64,000 nucleotides of DNA from Lysobacter sp. S4-A87 (lineage in GTDB: Bacteria > Pseudomonadota > Gammaproteobacteria > Xanthomonadales > Xanthomonadaceae): contig NZ_CP093341.1 in the NCBI RefSeq assembly GCF_022637455.1, forward strand, positions 1,674,001 to 1,738,000, written 5' to 3'. Below, one piece after another: positions 17,581-26,678 of this stretch (the first letter of the stretch is position 1; every line of letters begins with the position of its first letter). The position numbers and the translations under genes were made by a program. The notes beneath the pieces were generated by a model that had not been told where the DNA came from, searched no databases, and saw nothing but the letters and a program-made list of their open reading frames with translations.

Positions 17581-19311
17581 ATGCGCCCCGGACTCGCTGC
17601 GTTGTTATTGTCTCTCGCCGCAAGCGGTCCGGCCGCGAGTGGCAAAGAAGATCAGCTGCTCTTCGTCAGCGTGCACTATCAGGACCGCGCCCAGGTGCAG
17701 TATCTGGCCGGCCGGTTCCAGCACGTGATGGTCGACGAGCGCATTCGCACGGCCGCATTCGAGGCCAGCTACGACGAGTACCTCGCGCTGCGCCGGGCCG
17801 GTGTCGATGCGCACATCGACGAGGTCGCTACGGCGCGCATGCGCGAGGCGGACGAAGCGCTGCTTCGAGACGACCTGCAACGCGACGTCCTGCAGCGCGA
17901 CGTCCTTCAGCCCGACGTCCTTCAGCCCGAAGCGATCCCCGGCTTCGCCTGCTACCGCACCGTCGAGGAGACCTACGCCACGATGGAGCAGCTGGCGCGC
18001 GATCGTCCGGATCTGGCGCGGGTGGTGGACATCGGTCCGACCTGGCTGCGCAGCCGCGATGCCGCGACGGGCTACCCGATGAAAGTGCTGGTGCTCGGCA
18101 ACAGTGCCACCGACGGTGAAATCGCCAACAAACCGAACATGGTGCTGCTGGGCTCCATTCACGCACGCGAGTACACGCCTGCGGAAGTCCTGGCGCGCTT
18201 CGCGCAATGGCTGGTCGACGGTTACGGCAGCAACGCCGAGGCGACCTGGCTGCTGGACACCTATCGCTTCCATTTCGTGCTGCAGGCCAACCCGGACGGA
18301 CGCAAGCGCGCCGAGGGCGGCGCCTCGTGGCGAAAGAACGTCAACACCAGCAACGGCTCGTGCACCGCCAGCAACTACGGCATCGATCTCAACCGGAACT
18401 TCCCGTTCCGCTGGAACGGCGCCGCCGGCGGCTCCAGCGGCAATCCCTGTGCGGGTACCTATCGCGGCCCGCAGCAGGGGTCGGAGCCGGAGACGCAGAA
18501 CCTGCTGCGTTACATCGCCGGCGTCGCCGATGCCAGTGGCACCTGGCGCGGCGGCGTGTTTCCCGATCGCCGCGGTGATGCCGCCACCGCCGCCGCACCG
18601 CAGGACTATCGCGGCCTGTTCGTCGACCTGCACAGCTACTCGCGACTTGTGCTGTGGCCGTGGGCCTACTCCACCACGGCAACCGCGAACGCGACCGCAC
18701 TGCGCACCCTCGGCCGCAGGATTGCCTGGCACAACGGCTATGCCCCGAAGCAATGGGTCGGACTGTATGTCGCCGACGGCACCAACACCGACACGATGTA
18801 CGGCCTGCTCGGCGTGCCCAGCTACACGATCGAGATGGGCGTGGCGTTCTTCGAGAGCTGCTCGACATTCGAGTCGACCACGCTGCCGAAGAACCTGGCC
18901 GCCTTGCGCTACGCCGCGCGCAACCTGACCGCGCCCTACGTCTATCCGTCCGGGCCAGACACGGTTGCCGTGACGGCATACCCGGCAAGCGTCAGTGCCG
19001 GACAGCCCGTAACCGTGACCGCCACCATCGACGACGGCCGCAGCAACCAGAGCAACGGCGCCGAGCCGGTGCAAGCGATCAGCGCCGCTTCGGCCTACCT
19101 CGACCAGCGACCGTGGACGGCCGGCGCCGCGCGGATTGTGATGCAGTCCAGCGACGGGGCCTGGGATACCAGCCGCGAAAGCGTTCGCGCGGTGATCAGC
19201 ACGCAGGGCCTGGCGCCAGGTCGCCACGTCGTCTTCGTCCGCGGCAGCGACGCCAGCGGCAGCGTTGGGACGCCGAATGCGGCGTATTTCACGGTGGTTG
19301 GCGGCCAGTGA
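17581..19311 (+). CDS. Secreted M14 zinc carboxypeptidase
   Basis: Metallocarboxypeptidase of 576 residues. It has a signal peptide (LAALLLSLAASGPAASG), a propeptide of about 100 residues, and a catalytic domain with the zinc motif HARE (SIHAREYTPAE) and third ligand in LHSYS. The substrate region is IDLNRNFPFRW and the catalytic Glu is in YTIEMGVAF. A C-terminal beta-sandwich domain of about 110 residues (VTAYPASVSAGQPVTVTATI) probably aids secretion or binding. The propeptide carries four pentapeptide repeats, described separately. The ATG at 17581 starts the signal peptide directly; an earlier in-frame start at 17470 would destroy it. Confidence 0.92.
   Translation: MRPGLAALLLSLAASGPAASGKEDQLLFVSVHYQDRAQVQYLAGRFQHVMVDERIRTAAFEASYDEYLALRRAGVDAHIDEVATARMREADEALLRDDLQRDVLQRDVLQPDVLQPEAIPGFACYRTVEETYATMEQLARDRPDLARVVDIGPTWLRSRDAATGYPMKVLVLGNSATDGEIANKPNMVLLGSIHAREYTPAEVLARFAQWLVDGYGSNAEATWLLDTYRFHFVLQANPDGRKRAEGGASWRKNVNTSNGSCTASNYGIDLNRNFPFRWNGAAGGSSGNPCAGTYRGPQQGSEPETQNLLRYIAGVADASGTWRGGVFPDRRGDAATAAAPQDYRGLFVDLHSYSRLVLWPWAYSTTATANATALRTLGRRIAWHNGYAPKQWVGLYVADGTNTDTMYGLLGVPSYTIEMGVAFFESCSTFESTTLPKNLAALRYAARNLTAPYVYPSGPDTVAVTAYPASVSAGQPVTVTATIDDGRSNQSNGAEPVQAISAASAYLDQRPWTAGAARIVMQSSDGAWDTSRESVRAVISTQGLAPGRHVVFVRGSDASGSVGTPNAAYFTVVGGQ
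17869..17928 (+). repeat. Tandem 15-bp repeat inside the carboxypeptidase propeptide
   Basis: Four head-to-tail 15-bp units encode DDLQR, DVLQR, DVLQP, DVLQP. Units three and four are identical at the DNA level, which suggests recent slippage. They lie at the end of the propeptide, just before the mature catalytic domain. Confidence 0.85.
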
Positions 19312-19356
19312 CCCTACCAGGACGCGTTGTTCCCGCTTTCGCAACCCAAGCCAGAA

Positions 19357-19551
19357 GCAACGTCCTTGGATCCCCGCCTTCGCGGGGATGACGGTGGTTT
19401 GGAGACGGTCCGAAGACCGGGCAATGAAGCGGCATGGCGTCGTCCGCCGGCCCTGGGATTGCGGAGCAGTGGGCCATGGATGGCCCACGCCCCGCGTAAA
19501 GACAGGATGTCGTCCGCGGGGCGCAGCAATCCCAGGGCCGGCGGACGACGC
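19357..19551. repeat. Composite structured intergenic repeat, copy 1 (3' of fba)
   Basis: Module A (19357-19393) contains the hairpin ATCCCCGC-CTTC-GCGGGGAT at 19370-19389. A 43-bp linker follows. Module B is a long palindrome whose 26-bp arms (19437-19462 and 19526-19551) are perfect reverse complements. Inside the 63-base centre are a 6-bp hairpin (19470-19487), a 9-bp stem (19488-19496 with 19515-19523) and a small GACA/TGTC stem. It lies between the convergent carboxypeptidase and fba genes. Copies 2 and 3 have the same module order. Confidence 0.9.
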
Positions 19552-19607
19552 CTTTCCGAAGCCCCCCACGCAACTGGAACGCAGCCGACACGCCAAACGA
19601 CAGACAA

Positions 19608-19632
19608 CAAAAAAGCCGGCACAAGGCCGGCT
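19608..19632 (-). terminator. Intrinsic terminator of fba
   Basis: On the minus strand, AGCCGGC (19632-19626) pairs with GCCGGCT (19620-19614) around a five-base loop and is followed by a run of T. It lies 27 bases past the fba stop. Confidence 0.88.
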
Positions 19633-19658
19633 CTTCTGCTGATCAGCAAACGCGACGC

Positions 19659-20669
19659 TTACGCAGCCTGCTTCCACTGGCCAAGTGCAGCCAGACCGTT
19701 GTCACGAGCACGCTCGTACACCGTCTGCTGAGCCTTGGCGAAGTTGTTCACCAGATCCTGCGACCACAGCTTCAGCGCCGCCTGCTGCATCGCGCGACCG
19801 TACGAGAACGACAGCGGCCACGGATTCGGACCCATCTGGTTCATCGCATTGAGGTGCGCAGTAGCGTCCTCGTCGGCCTGGCCACCGGACAGGAACACGA
19901 TGCCCGGCAGCGTCGCCGGCACGGTCGACTTCAAGCACTGCAGCGTCGCCGCAGCGACGTCCTCGACACTGGCCTTCTCACCGCTGGTGGTGCCCGGCAG
20001 GATCATCGACGCCTTCAGGATCGTGCCCTCCAGCATCACGTTGTGCTCGTACAGCGAAGCGAACAGCGAACGCAGCGTGACCTCGGTGACCTCATAGCAG
20101 GTCTCGATATCGTGCGAACCGTCCATGATCACTTCCGGCTCGACCATCGGCACCAGACCCTGCTCCTGGCACAGCGCCGCATAGCGCGCCAGCGCATGCG
20201 CATTGGAATCGATGCAGGTGCCCGACGGAATGTCGTCACCGATGTTGATCACCGCGCGCCACTTGGCGAAACGCGCACCGAGCTTGTAGTACTCCTCCAG
20301 GCGCGCACGCAGACCATCCAGACCCTCGGTGATCACTTCGCCCGGGAAGCCGGCCAGCGCATGCGTGCCCTTGTCGACCTTGATGCCCGGGATCATGCCG
20401 TTGTCGGACATGTACTTGGCGAACGGAATGCCGCTCCTGGTCGACTGGCGGATGGTCTCGTCGAACAGGATCGCGCCGGAAATGTAGTCGCTCAGCTTGG
20501 GCGTGGCCAGCAGCAGCTCGCGGTAGGCGCGGCGATTCTCTTCGGTGTTCTCGATGCCGACGCCGGCGAAGCGCTTGGCAATGGTGCTGGTGGACTCATC
20601 GATGGCGATGATGCCCTTGCCCGGGGCCACCATGGCCTGGGCGGTTTCGGCAAGCTGTTCGATGCTCAT
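19659..20669 (-). CDS. fba: Class I fructose-bisphosphate aldolase
   Basis: Cleaves fructose-1,6-bisphosphate to glyceraldehyde-3-phosphate and dihydroxyacetone phosphate, 336 residues. It is the Schiff-base, eukaryote-like type: GKGIIAIDESTSTIAKRF near the N-terminus, KWRAVINIGD, the signature MVEPEVIMDG, and the active-site lysine in EGTILKASMILPG. FLSGGQADEDAT and PLSFSYGRAMQ complete the phosphate-binding region. The ATG at 20669 follows a GCAGGACG site. It is the last of a minus-strand glycolytic run. Confidence 0.95.
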   Translation of the reverse strand: MSIEQLAETAQAMVAPGKGIIAIDESTSTIAKRFAGVGIENTEENRRAYRELLLATPKLSDYISGAILFDETIRQSTRSGIPFAKYMSDNGMIPGIKVDKGTHALAGFPGEVITEGLDGLRARLEEYYKLGARFAKWRAVINIGDDIPSGTCIDSNAHALARYAALCQEQGLVPMVEPEVIMDGSHDIETCYEVTEVTLRSLFASLYEHNVMLEGTILKASMILPGTTSGEKASVEDVAAATLQCLKSTVPATLPGIVFLSGGQADEDATAHLNAMNQMGPNPWPLSFSYGRAMQQAALKLWSQDLVNNFAKAQQTVYERARDNGLAALGQWKQAA

Positions 20670-20695
20670 TGGACGTCCTGCAGGAGCGGTGGGAA

Positions 20696-20708
20696 GCCCG
20701 GCATTATA
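20696..20708 (-). promoter_or_regulatory. Promoter of fba with perfect -10 box
   Basis: On the minus strand TATAAT occupies 20708-20703, which places transcription start near 20696 and a leader of about 27 bases. The -35 region is G/C-rich and weak, so an activator or extended -10 contact may help. Confidence 0.6.
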
Positions 20709-20744
20709 GCCGCAGCGTGGCGTTCCCGCCCGCGGTCGGCCACG

Positions 20745-20770
20745 GTGAATCAATCACTTGCGTGATTCAC
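20745..20770. promoter_or_regulatory. Palindrome upstream of fba, candidate operator
   Basis: GTGAATCA (20745-20752) and TGATTCAC (20763-20770) form inverted half-sites with a ten-base spacer. An inner ATCAC/GTGAT pairing overlaps them. The centre is about 60 bases before the predicted fba start of transcription, a typical activator position. It could instead be a weak 3' hairpin of the upstream lipoprotein gene; no T-run follows. Confidence 0.4.
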
Positions 20771-20820
20771 ACCTTCGATTTCAATACCAGTTTCAGGTGC
20801 CGTTGCCAGCCCGGACCGGG

Positions 20821-21540
20821 TCACTGCCCGGCGATGGCCTGGCGCAACGTGTGGTTGGCCGCGTCCCGCGTCTTCAGGGGCTGGCCGTACTCGTCCACGC
20901 CCGGGAAGAAATCGGCGGATGGATCGATGCTGCGCTTGAGGGCCGCGATCTGCGCGTAGCAGTCGGACATCGCACCGGCATGCGGGCACCCGAGCAGATG
21001 GTAGAACTCGTGGACGGTCGCCTTGCCCGGTGGCGTGAACACCTGGTTGAGCGACACCTGGGTGGCCACGACATAGCCGCGCGTATGCGTGGGATCGTCA
21101 ACGCTGCCGAGCACCTCCGGCATCAGCAGGCCCCACAGGAAATCACCCGCATTTCGATCGACGAACGCCACCAGGCGATCGCACGGCGCCTCCAGCTCGT
21201 GCGCGATGACATCGTCAAACAGGCTGCGATGAGCGAAGCCCGCGCGTGTCCACGGCCGCACCCATGGCACCACCACGTCGATGCCGTAGGGTTTGAACTC
21301 CTGGTTGACCTCGGCAATCAACTTGTCGATGCGCTTCTCGCTGACGTCGCTGGTGCGCAGCACGCACACGCGCATCTGCACCGGCGGGCCGTATTCGATC
21401 GCGAAGCGCTGCTGGGTGTGCATTCCCACCGTCGTGCACGCGCACAACGCAATGGCGGCCAGCGTGAAGCTGGCGGCTAGCGCGACGCCGCGCAGCAGGC
21501 GCGACGCACGGCGGGGACCATCGATCCTGACGGTTGCCAC
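20821..21540 (-). CDS. Lipoprotein with metzincin-type zinc protease motif
   Basis: I do not recognise this family. The 239-residue protein has a signal peptide with a lipobox (LCAC, lipid Cys35). The full metzincin zinc motif HEFYHLLGCPH lies at H177-H187 (HExxHxxGxxH), and a Met four residues on (M191) could form the Met-turn. Several Cys (C59, C120, C185, C194) may form disulfides. The start is GTG at 21540, preceded by AGGGGA. It sits between pyk and fba but has no evident metabolic link. The protease call rests on the motif alone. Confidence 0.72.
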   Translation of the reverse strand: MATVRIDGPRRASRLLRGVALAASFTLAAIALCACTTVGMHTQQRFAIEYGPPVQMRVCVLRTSDVSEKRIDKLIAEVNQEFKPYGIDVVVPWVRPWTRAGFAHRSLFDDVIAHELEAPCDRLVAFVDRNAGDFLWGLLMPEVLGSVDDPTHTRGYVVATQVSLNQVFTPPGKATVHEFYHLLGCPHAGAMSDCYAQIAALKRSIDPSADFFPGVDEYGQPLKTRDAANHTLRQAIAGQ

Positions 21541-21669
21541 GGCAATTCCCCTGGATGAGGGATTGCTATCGCCAACGCGCCAGACACGAAGCGGCGGCCA
21601 TCACGCCGCCTTCGCAAAGACAAATGCATTGATGGGAGCCAGCTCGCTGCCGGCTCCGTCAACGGCGGC

Positions 21670-23136
21670 TCAGAGCTCGCCCAGTCCTTCTGCCGTGCCG
21701 TCGGCACCGACCTGCAACAGGCGCAGCGTGTTGGTCGCGCCGTGCTGCTCCATATGGTCGCCACTGGTGAAAATGACGCGGTCGCCGACGCTGAGCCGGT
21801 CCTGCTTGAACAACTGCTTGATCGCGCTGCGGGCGGCATCGCGCGAGGTCAGGCCACGGCTGTCGAAGTCGTAGGCCACGACATCGCGCATCATCGTCAT
21901 GCGACGGCGCGAGCCGTCATGGCGCGACATCGCGTAGATCGGCACCTGCGAGCGGAAGCGCGAGAGGAAACGCGCAGTGCCACCAGACTCGGTCATCGCC
22001 ACGATGGCACGCACGCCGATGTGCTCGGACAGGAACATCGTGGCCATGGCGATAGCCTGGTCGGCGCGCTCGAGGTTGCGCGGGGCGGCTTCGAAATCGG
22101 TGTCGCGGTTGAACTGGCGCTCGGCGCCCAGGCAGATGCGCGCCATCGCCTCGACCGCCTTCACCGGATAGCGGCCGGCGGCCGATTCCTGCGACAGCAT
22201 CACCGCGTCGGTGCCGTCGATGACGGCGTTGGCGACGTCGAGCACCTCTGCGCGGGTCGGGATCGGGCTGTCGACCATCGACTGCAGCATCTGCGTGGCG
22301 GTGATCACCACGCGGTTGCGCTCCAGCGCCTCGCGGATGATCTTCTTCTGCAGGCCTGGCAGTTCGGCGTCGCCGATCTCCACGCCCAGGTCGCCGCGCG
22401 CGACCATGACCACGTCGCTGGCGTCGACGATCTCGGACAGGTTCTCGATCGCTTCGGCGCGTTCGATCTTCGACACCAGCGCGGCATCGCTGCCGGCGGC
22501 GCGGGCGATGCGACGCGCTTCGTTCATGTCTTCGGCATTGCGGCAGAACGACACCGCGATGAAATCGGCGCCGAGTTCGGCGGCGACCAGGATCAGCTCC
22601 TTGTCGCGCTCGGTCAGCGCGCCCAGCGAGAGGCCGCCGCCCTGCTTGTTCAGGCCCTTGCGGTCGGACAGCGCACCGTCGTTGAGCACGGTGGTGATGA
22701 TGCGCTCGCCCTCGATCGCGCCTACTCGCAGCTGCAGCAGACCGTCGTCGAGCAGCAGCACGTCGCCCGGACGCACGTCGTTGGGCAAACCGAGGTAGCT
22801 CACGCCAACCTCGCGCAGGTTGCCCGGAGGCGCATCGACGCTGGCGACCAGGTCGAAGCGGTCGCCGGCCTTGAGAAGGACCTTGCCTTCGGCGAAACGT
22901 TCGATGCGGATCTTCGGGCCCGGCAGGTCGGCGAGGATGCCGACCTCCACGCCGACGCGCTTGGCGGCTTCGCGCACGGCTTCGGCGCGGGCAACCTGCG
23001 AGGACGGATCGCCGTGCGAGAAATTGAGCCGGACCACGTCGACACCGGCGGTGAGCAGCGCGTCGAGGACGCCCGGCGGATCAGTGGCCGGGCCGAGGGT
23101 TGCGAGGATCTTGGTGCGGCGCTGTGTGGTTGTCAT
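21670..23136 (-). CDS. pyk: Pyruvate kinase
   Basis: Converts phosphoenolpyruvate and ADP to pyruvate and ATP, 488 residues. It starts RRTKILATLGPAT. VVRLNFSHGD, DLPGPKIRIERF, the signature VSKIERAEAIENL and MVARGDLGVEI line the active site, and the C-terminal domain (SLRVGDRVIFTSGDH-type end) is present. It lies downstream of pgk and the HAD phosphatase on the same strand but after a gap of nearly 200 bases, so it probably has its own promoter. Confidence 0.96.
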   Translation of the reverse strand: MTTTQRRTKILATLGPATDPPGVLDALLTAGVDVVRLNFSHGDPSSQVARAEAVREAAKRVGVEVGILADLPGPKIRIERFAEGKVLLKAGDRFDLVASVDAPPGNLREVGVSYLGLPNDVRPGDVLLLDDGLLQLRVGAIEGERIITTVLNDGALSDRKGLNKQGGGLSLGALTERDKELILVAAELGADFIAVSFCRNAEDMNEARRIARAAGSDAALVSKIERAEAIENLSEIVDASDVVMVARGDLGVEIGDAELPGLQKKIIREALERNRVVITATQMLQSMVDSPIPTRAEVLDVANAVIDGTDAVMLSQESAAGRYPVKAVEAMARICLGAERQFNRDTDFEAAPRNLERADQAIAMATMFLSEHIGVRAIVAMTESGGTARFLSRFRSQVPIYAMSRHDGSRRRMTMMRDVVAYDFDSRGLTSRDAARSAIKQLFKQDRLSVGDRVIFTSGDHMEQHGATNTLRLLQVGADGTAEGLGEL

Positions 23137-23333
23137 CGAATGCTGCTTTCGCCTGGTGCGGCTTTTGCCGAGTGAGATTCATTGATTCCGGCGACGCTAG
23201 CACAGCTGTACGTTCAATCGGATTGAATACGCACGCAATCCGGGACGCGGGTCGTCCATACCGCGGGGCATGTGGGAAAGTGGTCTGCAATCACCCGGTC
23301 AAAAGCAGACCACCGCTGTCCCGGCGACCGCGC

Positions 23334-23972
23334 TCAGGCCGCCAGCAGGCCCTGCAGCTCGCCCGGCGCAGCAACCAGGTGCAGCGCCCCCGCCTCGCGC
23401 AACTCGACCTCGCCACCAAACCCCCAGAGCACGCCGACATTGCGCATGCCGTGGTGACGCGCGCCCTCGATGTCCATGCGCCGGTCGCCGATCATCCAGC
23501 ACTCACCGGCGGCGACATCCAGGCGCCGCAGCGCCTCGCCGATCAACTGGTCCTTGTGGCTGATGCGACCGTCCAGGGTCGCACCGACGATGTCGTCGAA
23601 ACGATGCCCGAACGGCAGGTGCCCGGCGATCTTTCGCGCGTGCGGTTCGTTCTTGGCGGTGACCACCGCCAGGCGGTGCCCGGCCGCGTGCAGCGCCTCG
23701 ATGGTCTCGCCGATGCCGGCGTAGACCTCGTGCTCGGCCCAGCCGTGGCTCTCGAAGCGGTCGCGGTAGTGCAGCACCGCCTGCTCGACGTCCTGCGGAT
23801 CGTCGAGCAGCGGACCGAAGCTGGTACGCAAGGCCGGTCCGATCCAGCGCCGCAGTTCCGACTGCGGCGGCACCGGCAGGCCCATCTTCACCAGTGCGTA
23901 CTCGACACAGCGGGTGATGCCGACGGCCGAGTCGATCAGCGTGCCGTCCATGTCGAAGAACACCGTTGCCAT
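23334..23972 (-). CDS. HAD hydrolase, phosphoglycolate phosphatase-like
   Basis: A 212-residue haloacid-dehalogenase-type phosphatase. Motif I is DMDGTLIDS with the nucleophile Asp at the N-terminus, a small helical cap follows, motif II Thr is in VVTAKNEP, and motifs III/IV are K...MIGDRRMDIEGA. It resembles Gph/PgmB-like enzymes. It starts nine bases after the pgk stop, so it is co-transcribed with pgk and may repair a damaged glycolytic metabolite (such as 2-phosphoglycolate or 2-phospholactate); that role is an inference. Confidence 0.88.
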   Translation of the reverse strand: MATVFFDMDGTLIDSAVGITRCVEYALVKMGLPVPPQSELRRWIGPALRTSFGPLLDDPQDVEQAVLHYRDRFESHGWAEHEVYAGIGETIEALHAAGHRLAVVTAKNEPHARKIAGHLPFGHRFDDIVGATLDGRISHKDQLIGEALRRLDVAAGECWMIGDRRMDIEGARHHGMRNVGVLWGFGGEVELREAGALHLVAAPGELQGLLAA

Positions 23973-23981
23973 TGCAGCGCC

Positions 23982-25154
23982 TCAGCCCCGCGCCTTGAGC
24001 GCGGTCACCGCCGGCAGTTCCTTGCCTTCGAGGAACTCGAGGAAGGCGCCGCCGCCGGTCGAGATGTAGGTCACGTCCTGCTCGATGCCGTACTTGTCGA
24101 CCGCCGCCAGGGTATCGCCGCCGCCGGCGATCGAGAACGCCTTGCTGGCGGCGATCGCACGCGCCAGGGTTTCGGTGCCCTTGCCGAACGCATCGAATTC
24201 GAACACGCCGACCGGGCCGTTCCACACCACGGTGCCGGCGGCCTTGATCAGCTCGGCGTAGCGCGCAGCGGTGTCCGGACCGATGTCGAGGATCATGTCG
24301 TCGGCGCCGACGGCATCGACGGCCTTGACCGTGGCAGGTGCATCGGCGGAGAAAGCCGGGGCGACCACGACGTCGGTCGGCACCGGGATGTCGGCGCCGC
24401 GCGCCCTGGCATCGGCCATGATCTTCTTCGCGGTGTCGATCAGGTCGTTCTCGACCAGCGACTTGCCGACGCCGTGGCCCATCGCGGCGATGAAGGTGTT
24501 GGCGATGCCGCCGCCGACGATCAGCTGGTCGACCTTGCTGACCAGCGACGACAGCAGTTCAAGCTTGGTCGAGACCTTGGAACCGGCGACGATCGCCAGC
24601 AGCGGACGCGCCGGGTTGTCGAGCGCCTTGGCCAGCGCATCGAGCTCGGCCATCAGCAACGGACCACCAGCGGCGACCTTGGCGAATCGGATCGCGCCAT
24701 GCGTCGACGCCTGGGCGCGGTGCGCGGTGCCGAAGGCGTCCATGACGTAGACGTCGCACAGCGCGGCGTACTTCTTCGACAGCGCTTCGTCGTCCTTGCC
24801 CTCGCCGACGTTCATGCGGCAGTTCTCGAGCAGCACCAGCTGGCCCGGCGCGACCTCGACGCCGTCCACCCAGTCCTTGACCAGCGGCACGTCGATGCCG
24901 AGCAGCTCCGACAGGCGCCGGGCGACCGGTGCGAGCGAATCGGCCTCGCTCCACACGCCTTCCTTCGGCCGGCCCAGGTGCGAGGTGACCATCACCGCAG
25001 CGCCCTTCTCCAACGCCAGCTTCATCGTCGGCACCGCCGCGGTGATGCGCTGCTCGGAGGTGATGCGACCGTCGTCGATGGGCACGTTGAGGTCTTCGCG
25101 GATCAGCACGCGCTTGCCGGCGAGATCGAGGTCGGACATGCGGACGATGGACAT
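23982..25154 (-). CDS. pgk: Phosphoglycerate kinase
   Basis: Transfers phosphate from 1,3-bisphosphoglycerate to ADP, 390 residues. It begins [20 protein letters not shown]. The substrate-binding [11 protein letters not shown], the hinge region and the nucleotide-binding [14 protein letters not shown] are present, and the closing [17 protein letters not shown] matches the family. An internal ATG at codon 6 is the only competing start. It is the head of the pgk-HAD unit. Confidence 0.96.
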   Translation of the reverse strand: MSIVRMSDLDLAGKRVLIREDLNVPIDDGRITSEQRITAAVPTMKLALEKGAAVMVTSHLGRPKEGVWSEADSLAPVARRLSELLGIDVPLVKDWVDGVEVAPGQLVLLENCRMNVGEGKDDEALSKKYAALCDVYVMDAFGTAHRAQASTHGAIRFAKVAAGGPLLMAELDALAKALDNPARPLLAIVAGSKVSTKLELLSSLVSKVDQLIVGGGIANTFIAAMGHGVGKSLVENDLIDTAKKIMADARARGADIPVPTDVVVAPAFSADAPATVKAVDAVGADDMILDIGPDTAARYAELIKAAGTVVWNGPVGVFEFDAFGKGTETLARAIAASKAFSIAGGGDTLAAVDKYGIEQDVTYISTGGGAFLEFLEGKELPAVTALKARG

Positions 25155-25244
25155 GGGGGGCGCTCCGGGTGAATGCGTAGCCGCGTATTGTCGCGGCCCC
25201 CGTGCCGGAATGAAACCGCTGCACGCCGCAGCGGGCGCCCCTGT

Positions 25245-26678
25245 TTAGGCCCCGCCCGGGGTTTCCGGGTCGTGCGCCGCGCCCTGCCCGGCCGCCGGCC
25301 TGGGCTGGCGCAGCAGGCTCAGTGCGAACGCGCTGACGACCAGCGCCCCCAGCACCAGCACCGACCACAACAGCCACGAGGTCCAGTCGCGGCGGGCGGT
25401 GAACGCGGCATCTCCCGCCAGCGCCTGCGCTGCACCGAGGGAGGCGGGCGCGGGTTGCCAGGCGTCGCCGCGCTGCTCGCGCATGGCATCGACCAGCTGC
25501 GACAGCGGCGAATCGGCACGGCGCGCACGTGCGCTGCCGGCGACCAGCGAGTAAGGCGCCGGCCCCTGCGCGAGGAAGACCACCACTTCCGGCCGGTAGC
25601 CCAGACGCAGCGCAGGATCGCCGCTGACCGGCGTGCTGGCGCTCAGGCGCCAGTAGCGGTCGCGGACGACCCGATCGAGCACCCGTGCGCCGGAACGGCT
25701 CGCGCGCCCGGCCGAATCGACCTGCCAGGCCATCCACGGACCGGCGCGCAGCTGCCAGGGCGCACCGCTGTCGTCGCGGCTTTCCAGCCGCCACTCGACG
25801 GCATGGTTGCCCGGAAGCTCGACATCCACCTGCTGCACCGGGAAGCGACCTTCGAGGTTGAACTCGAATGCATCGCGACCGGCCTGGTCGATGCGGCGGC
25901 CGCGCAGTGGTTGCCACTGCGGCGCCGAGGCCACGGCAGAGCCGGCCAGCTCGGCGCTGACCGCGGTGATCTCGATCGGCTGATCGCTGCGGTCCGGCGT
26001 GAGTCGCAGGTAACGAACGTGGCGAGCGGGAGACAGTTCGATGCGCCGCTGCAGCAGGCGCCGCCCGTCGCGTTGCAGGTCAACCAGGCGGCCGCGCACG
26101 GGCAACGGCTGCCATTGGTCGAGATCGTCGCTGCCTTCGACGCGAAAGCCCAGGTCCAGTGCAGAGGCTGGTGCCGACGCCGGTGTCGAGGCTGGCTGCC
26201 ATTGCAGCTCCAGCGCGGTGATCGCCTCGCGTGCCTGGCTGGCATCGACCAGCAGCACGTTCTGCGGCAACGCGTCGGCGGCGGCGCCGTTTACGCGTGC
26301 CTGGACGCCGCGCAGGCGCCCCTCGCCATCGATCGTTCCGGTCAGCTCCCAGCCTCCGGCCGGGCCACCGGCGGGCGTGGCCGGAAGCCTGAACCATGGC
26401 AACGCGATCCGGGCCGGCGCCTGGACCAGGGGCTGCTCCGGTGCGAACAACGCCGACGGAACGGTGGCGCCGTCGTGGTTGCGGACCTCGAAGTCGCGCA
26501 GGTCATGTGTGTACAGCTGCCGATACACCGACGCGTCCAGGGTCACGCGATAGGCGCCGCCATCGTCCCGGCTCAGCTTGAGCGGCCACTGCTGGGCGAA
26601 GTCTTCGCTGGCAACGGCGGGCGCGGCAAGCAACAGGCAGGCGACCTGAAGGCAGACAATCCGGGCGAGGCGTTTCAT
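25245..26678 (-). CDS. DUF3999 domain envelope protein
   Basis: Function unknown. A 477-residue protein with a signal peptide (RIVCLQVACLLLAAPAVASE), a large beta-rich exterior region with jelly-roll-like stretches (LDLGFRVEGSDDLDQWQPL; RYWRLSAST), and a C-terminal TM helix (LLWSVLVLGALVVSAFALSL). This is the DUF3999 pattern. It begins in a four-base ATGA overlap with the DUF2339 gene, and the two families are often paired, so they probably act together in the cell envelope. Confidence 0.85.
   Translation of the reverse strand: MKRLARIVCLQVACLLLAAPAVASEDFAQQWPLKLSRDDGGAYRVTLDASVYRQLYTHDLRDFEVRNHDGATVPSALFAPEQPLVQAPARIALPWFRLPATPAGGPAGGWELTGTIDGEGRLRGVQARVNGAAADALPQNVLLVDASQAREAITALELQWQPASTPASAPASALDLGFRVEGSDDLDQWQPLPVRGRLVDLQRDGRRLLQRRIELSPARHVRYLRLTPDRSDQPIEITAVSAELAGSAVASAPQWQPLRGRRIDQAGRDAFEFNLEGRFPVQQVDVELPGNHAVEWRLESRDDSGAPWQLRAGPWMAWQVDSAGRASRSGARVLDRVVRDRYWRLSASTPVSGDPALRLGYRPEVVVFLAQGPAPYSLVAGSARARRADSPLSQLVDAMREQRGDAWQPAPASLGAAQALAGDAAFTARRDWTSWLLWSVLVLGALVVSAFALSLLRQPRPAAGQGAAHDPETPGGA

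Noticed and set aside
17869-17928. Tandem repeats considered as a CRISPR array
   Set aside because: Units are 15 bp, contiguous without spacers and in frame with a gene; no cas genes in the window.
19357-19551. Repeat copy 1 considered as an insertion sequence or MITE with terminal inverted repeats
   Set aside because: I see no flanking target-site duplication. Copies carry paired changes inside the stems, which fits a selected fold better than a decaying transposon end, although origin from a MITE is not excluded.
17605-19677. 690-codon minus-strand open frame opposite the carboxypeptidase and repeat copy 1
   Set aside because: The plus strand encodes an M14 enzyme with intact zinc motif; the reverse frame reads through a palindromic repeat.
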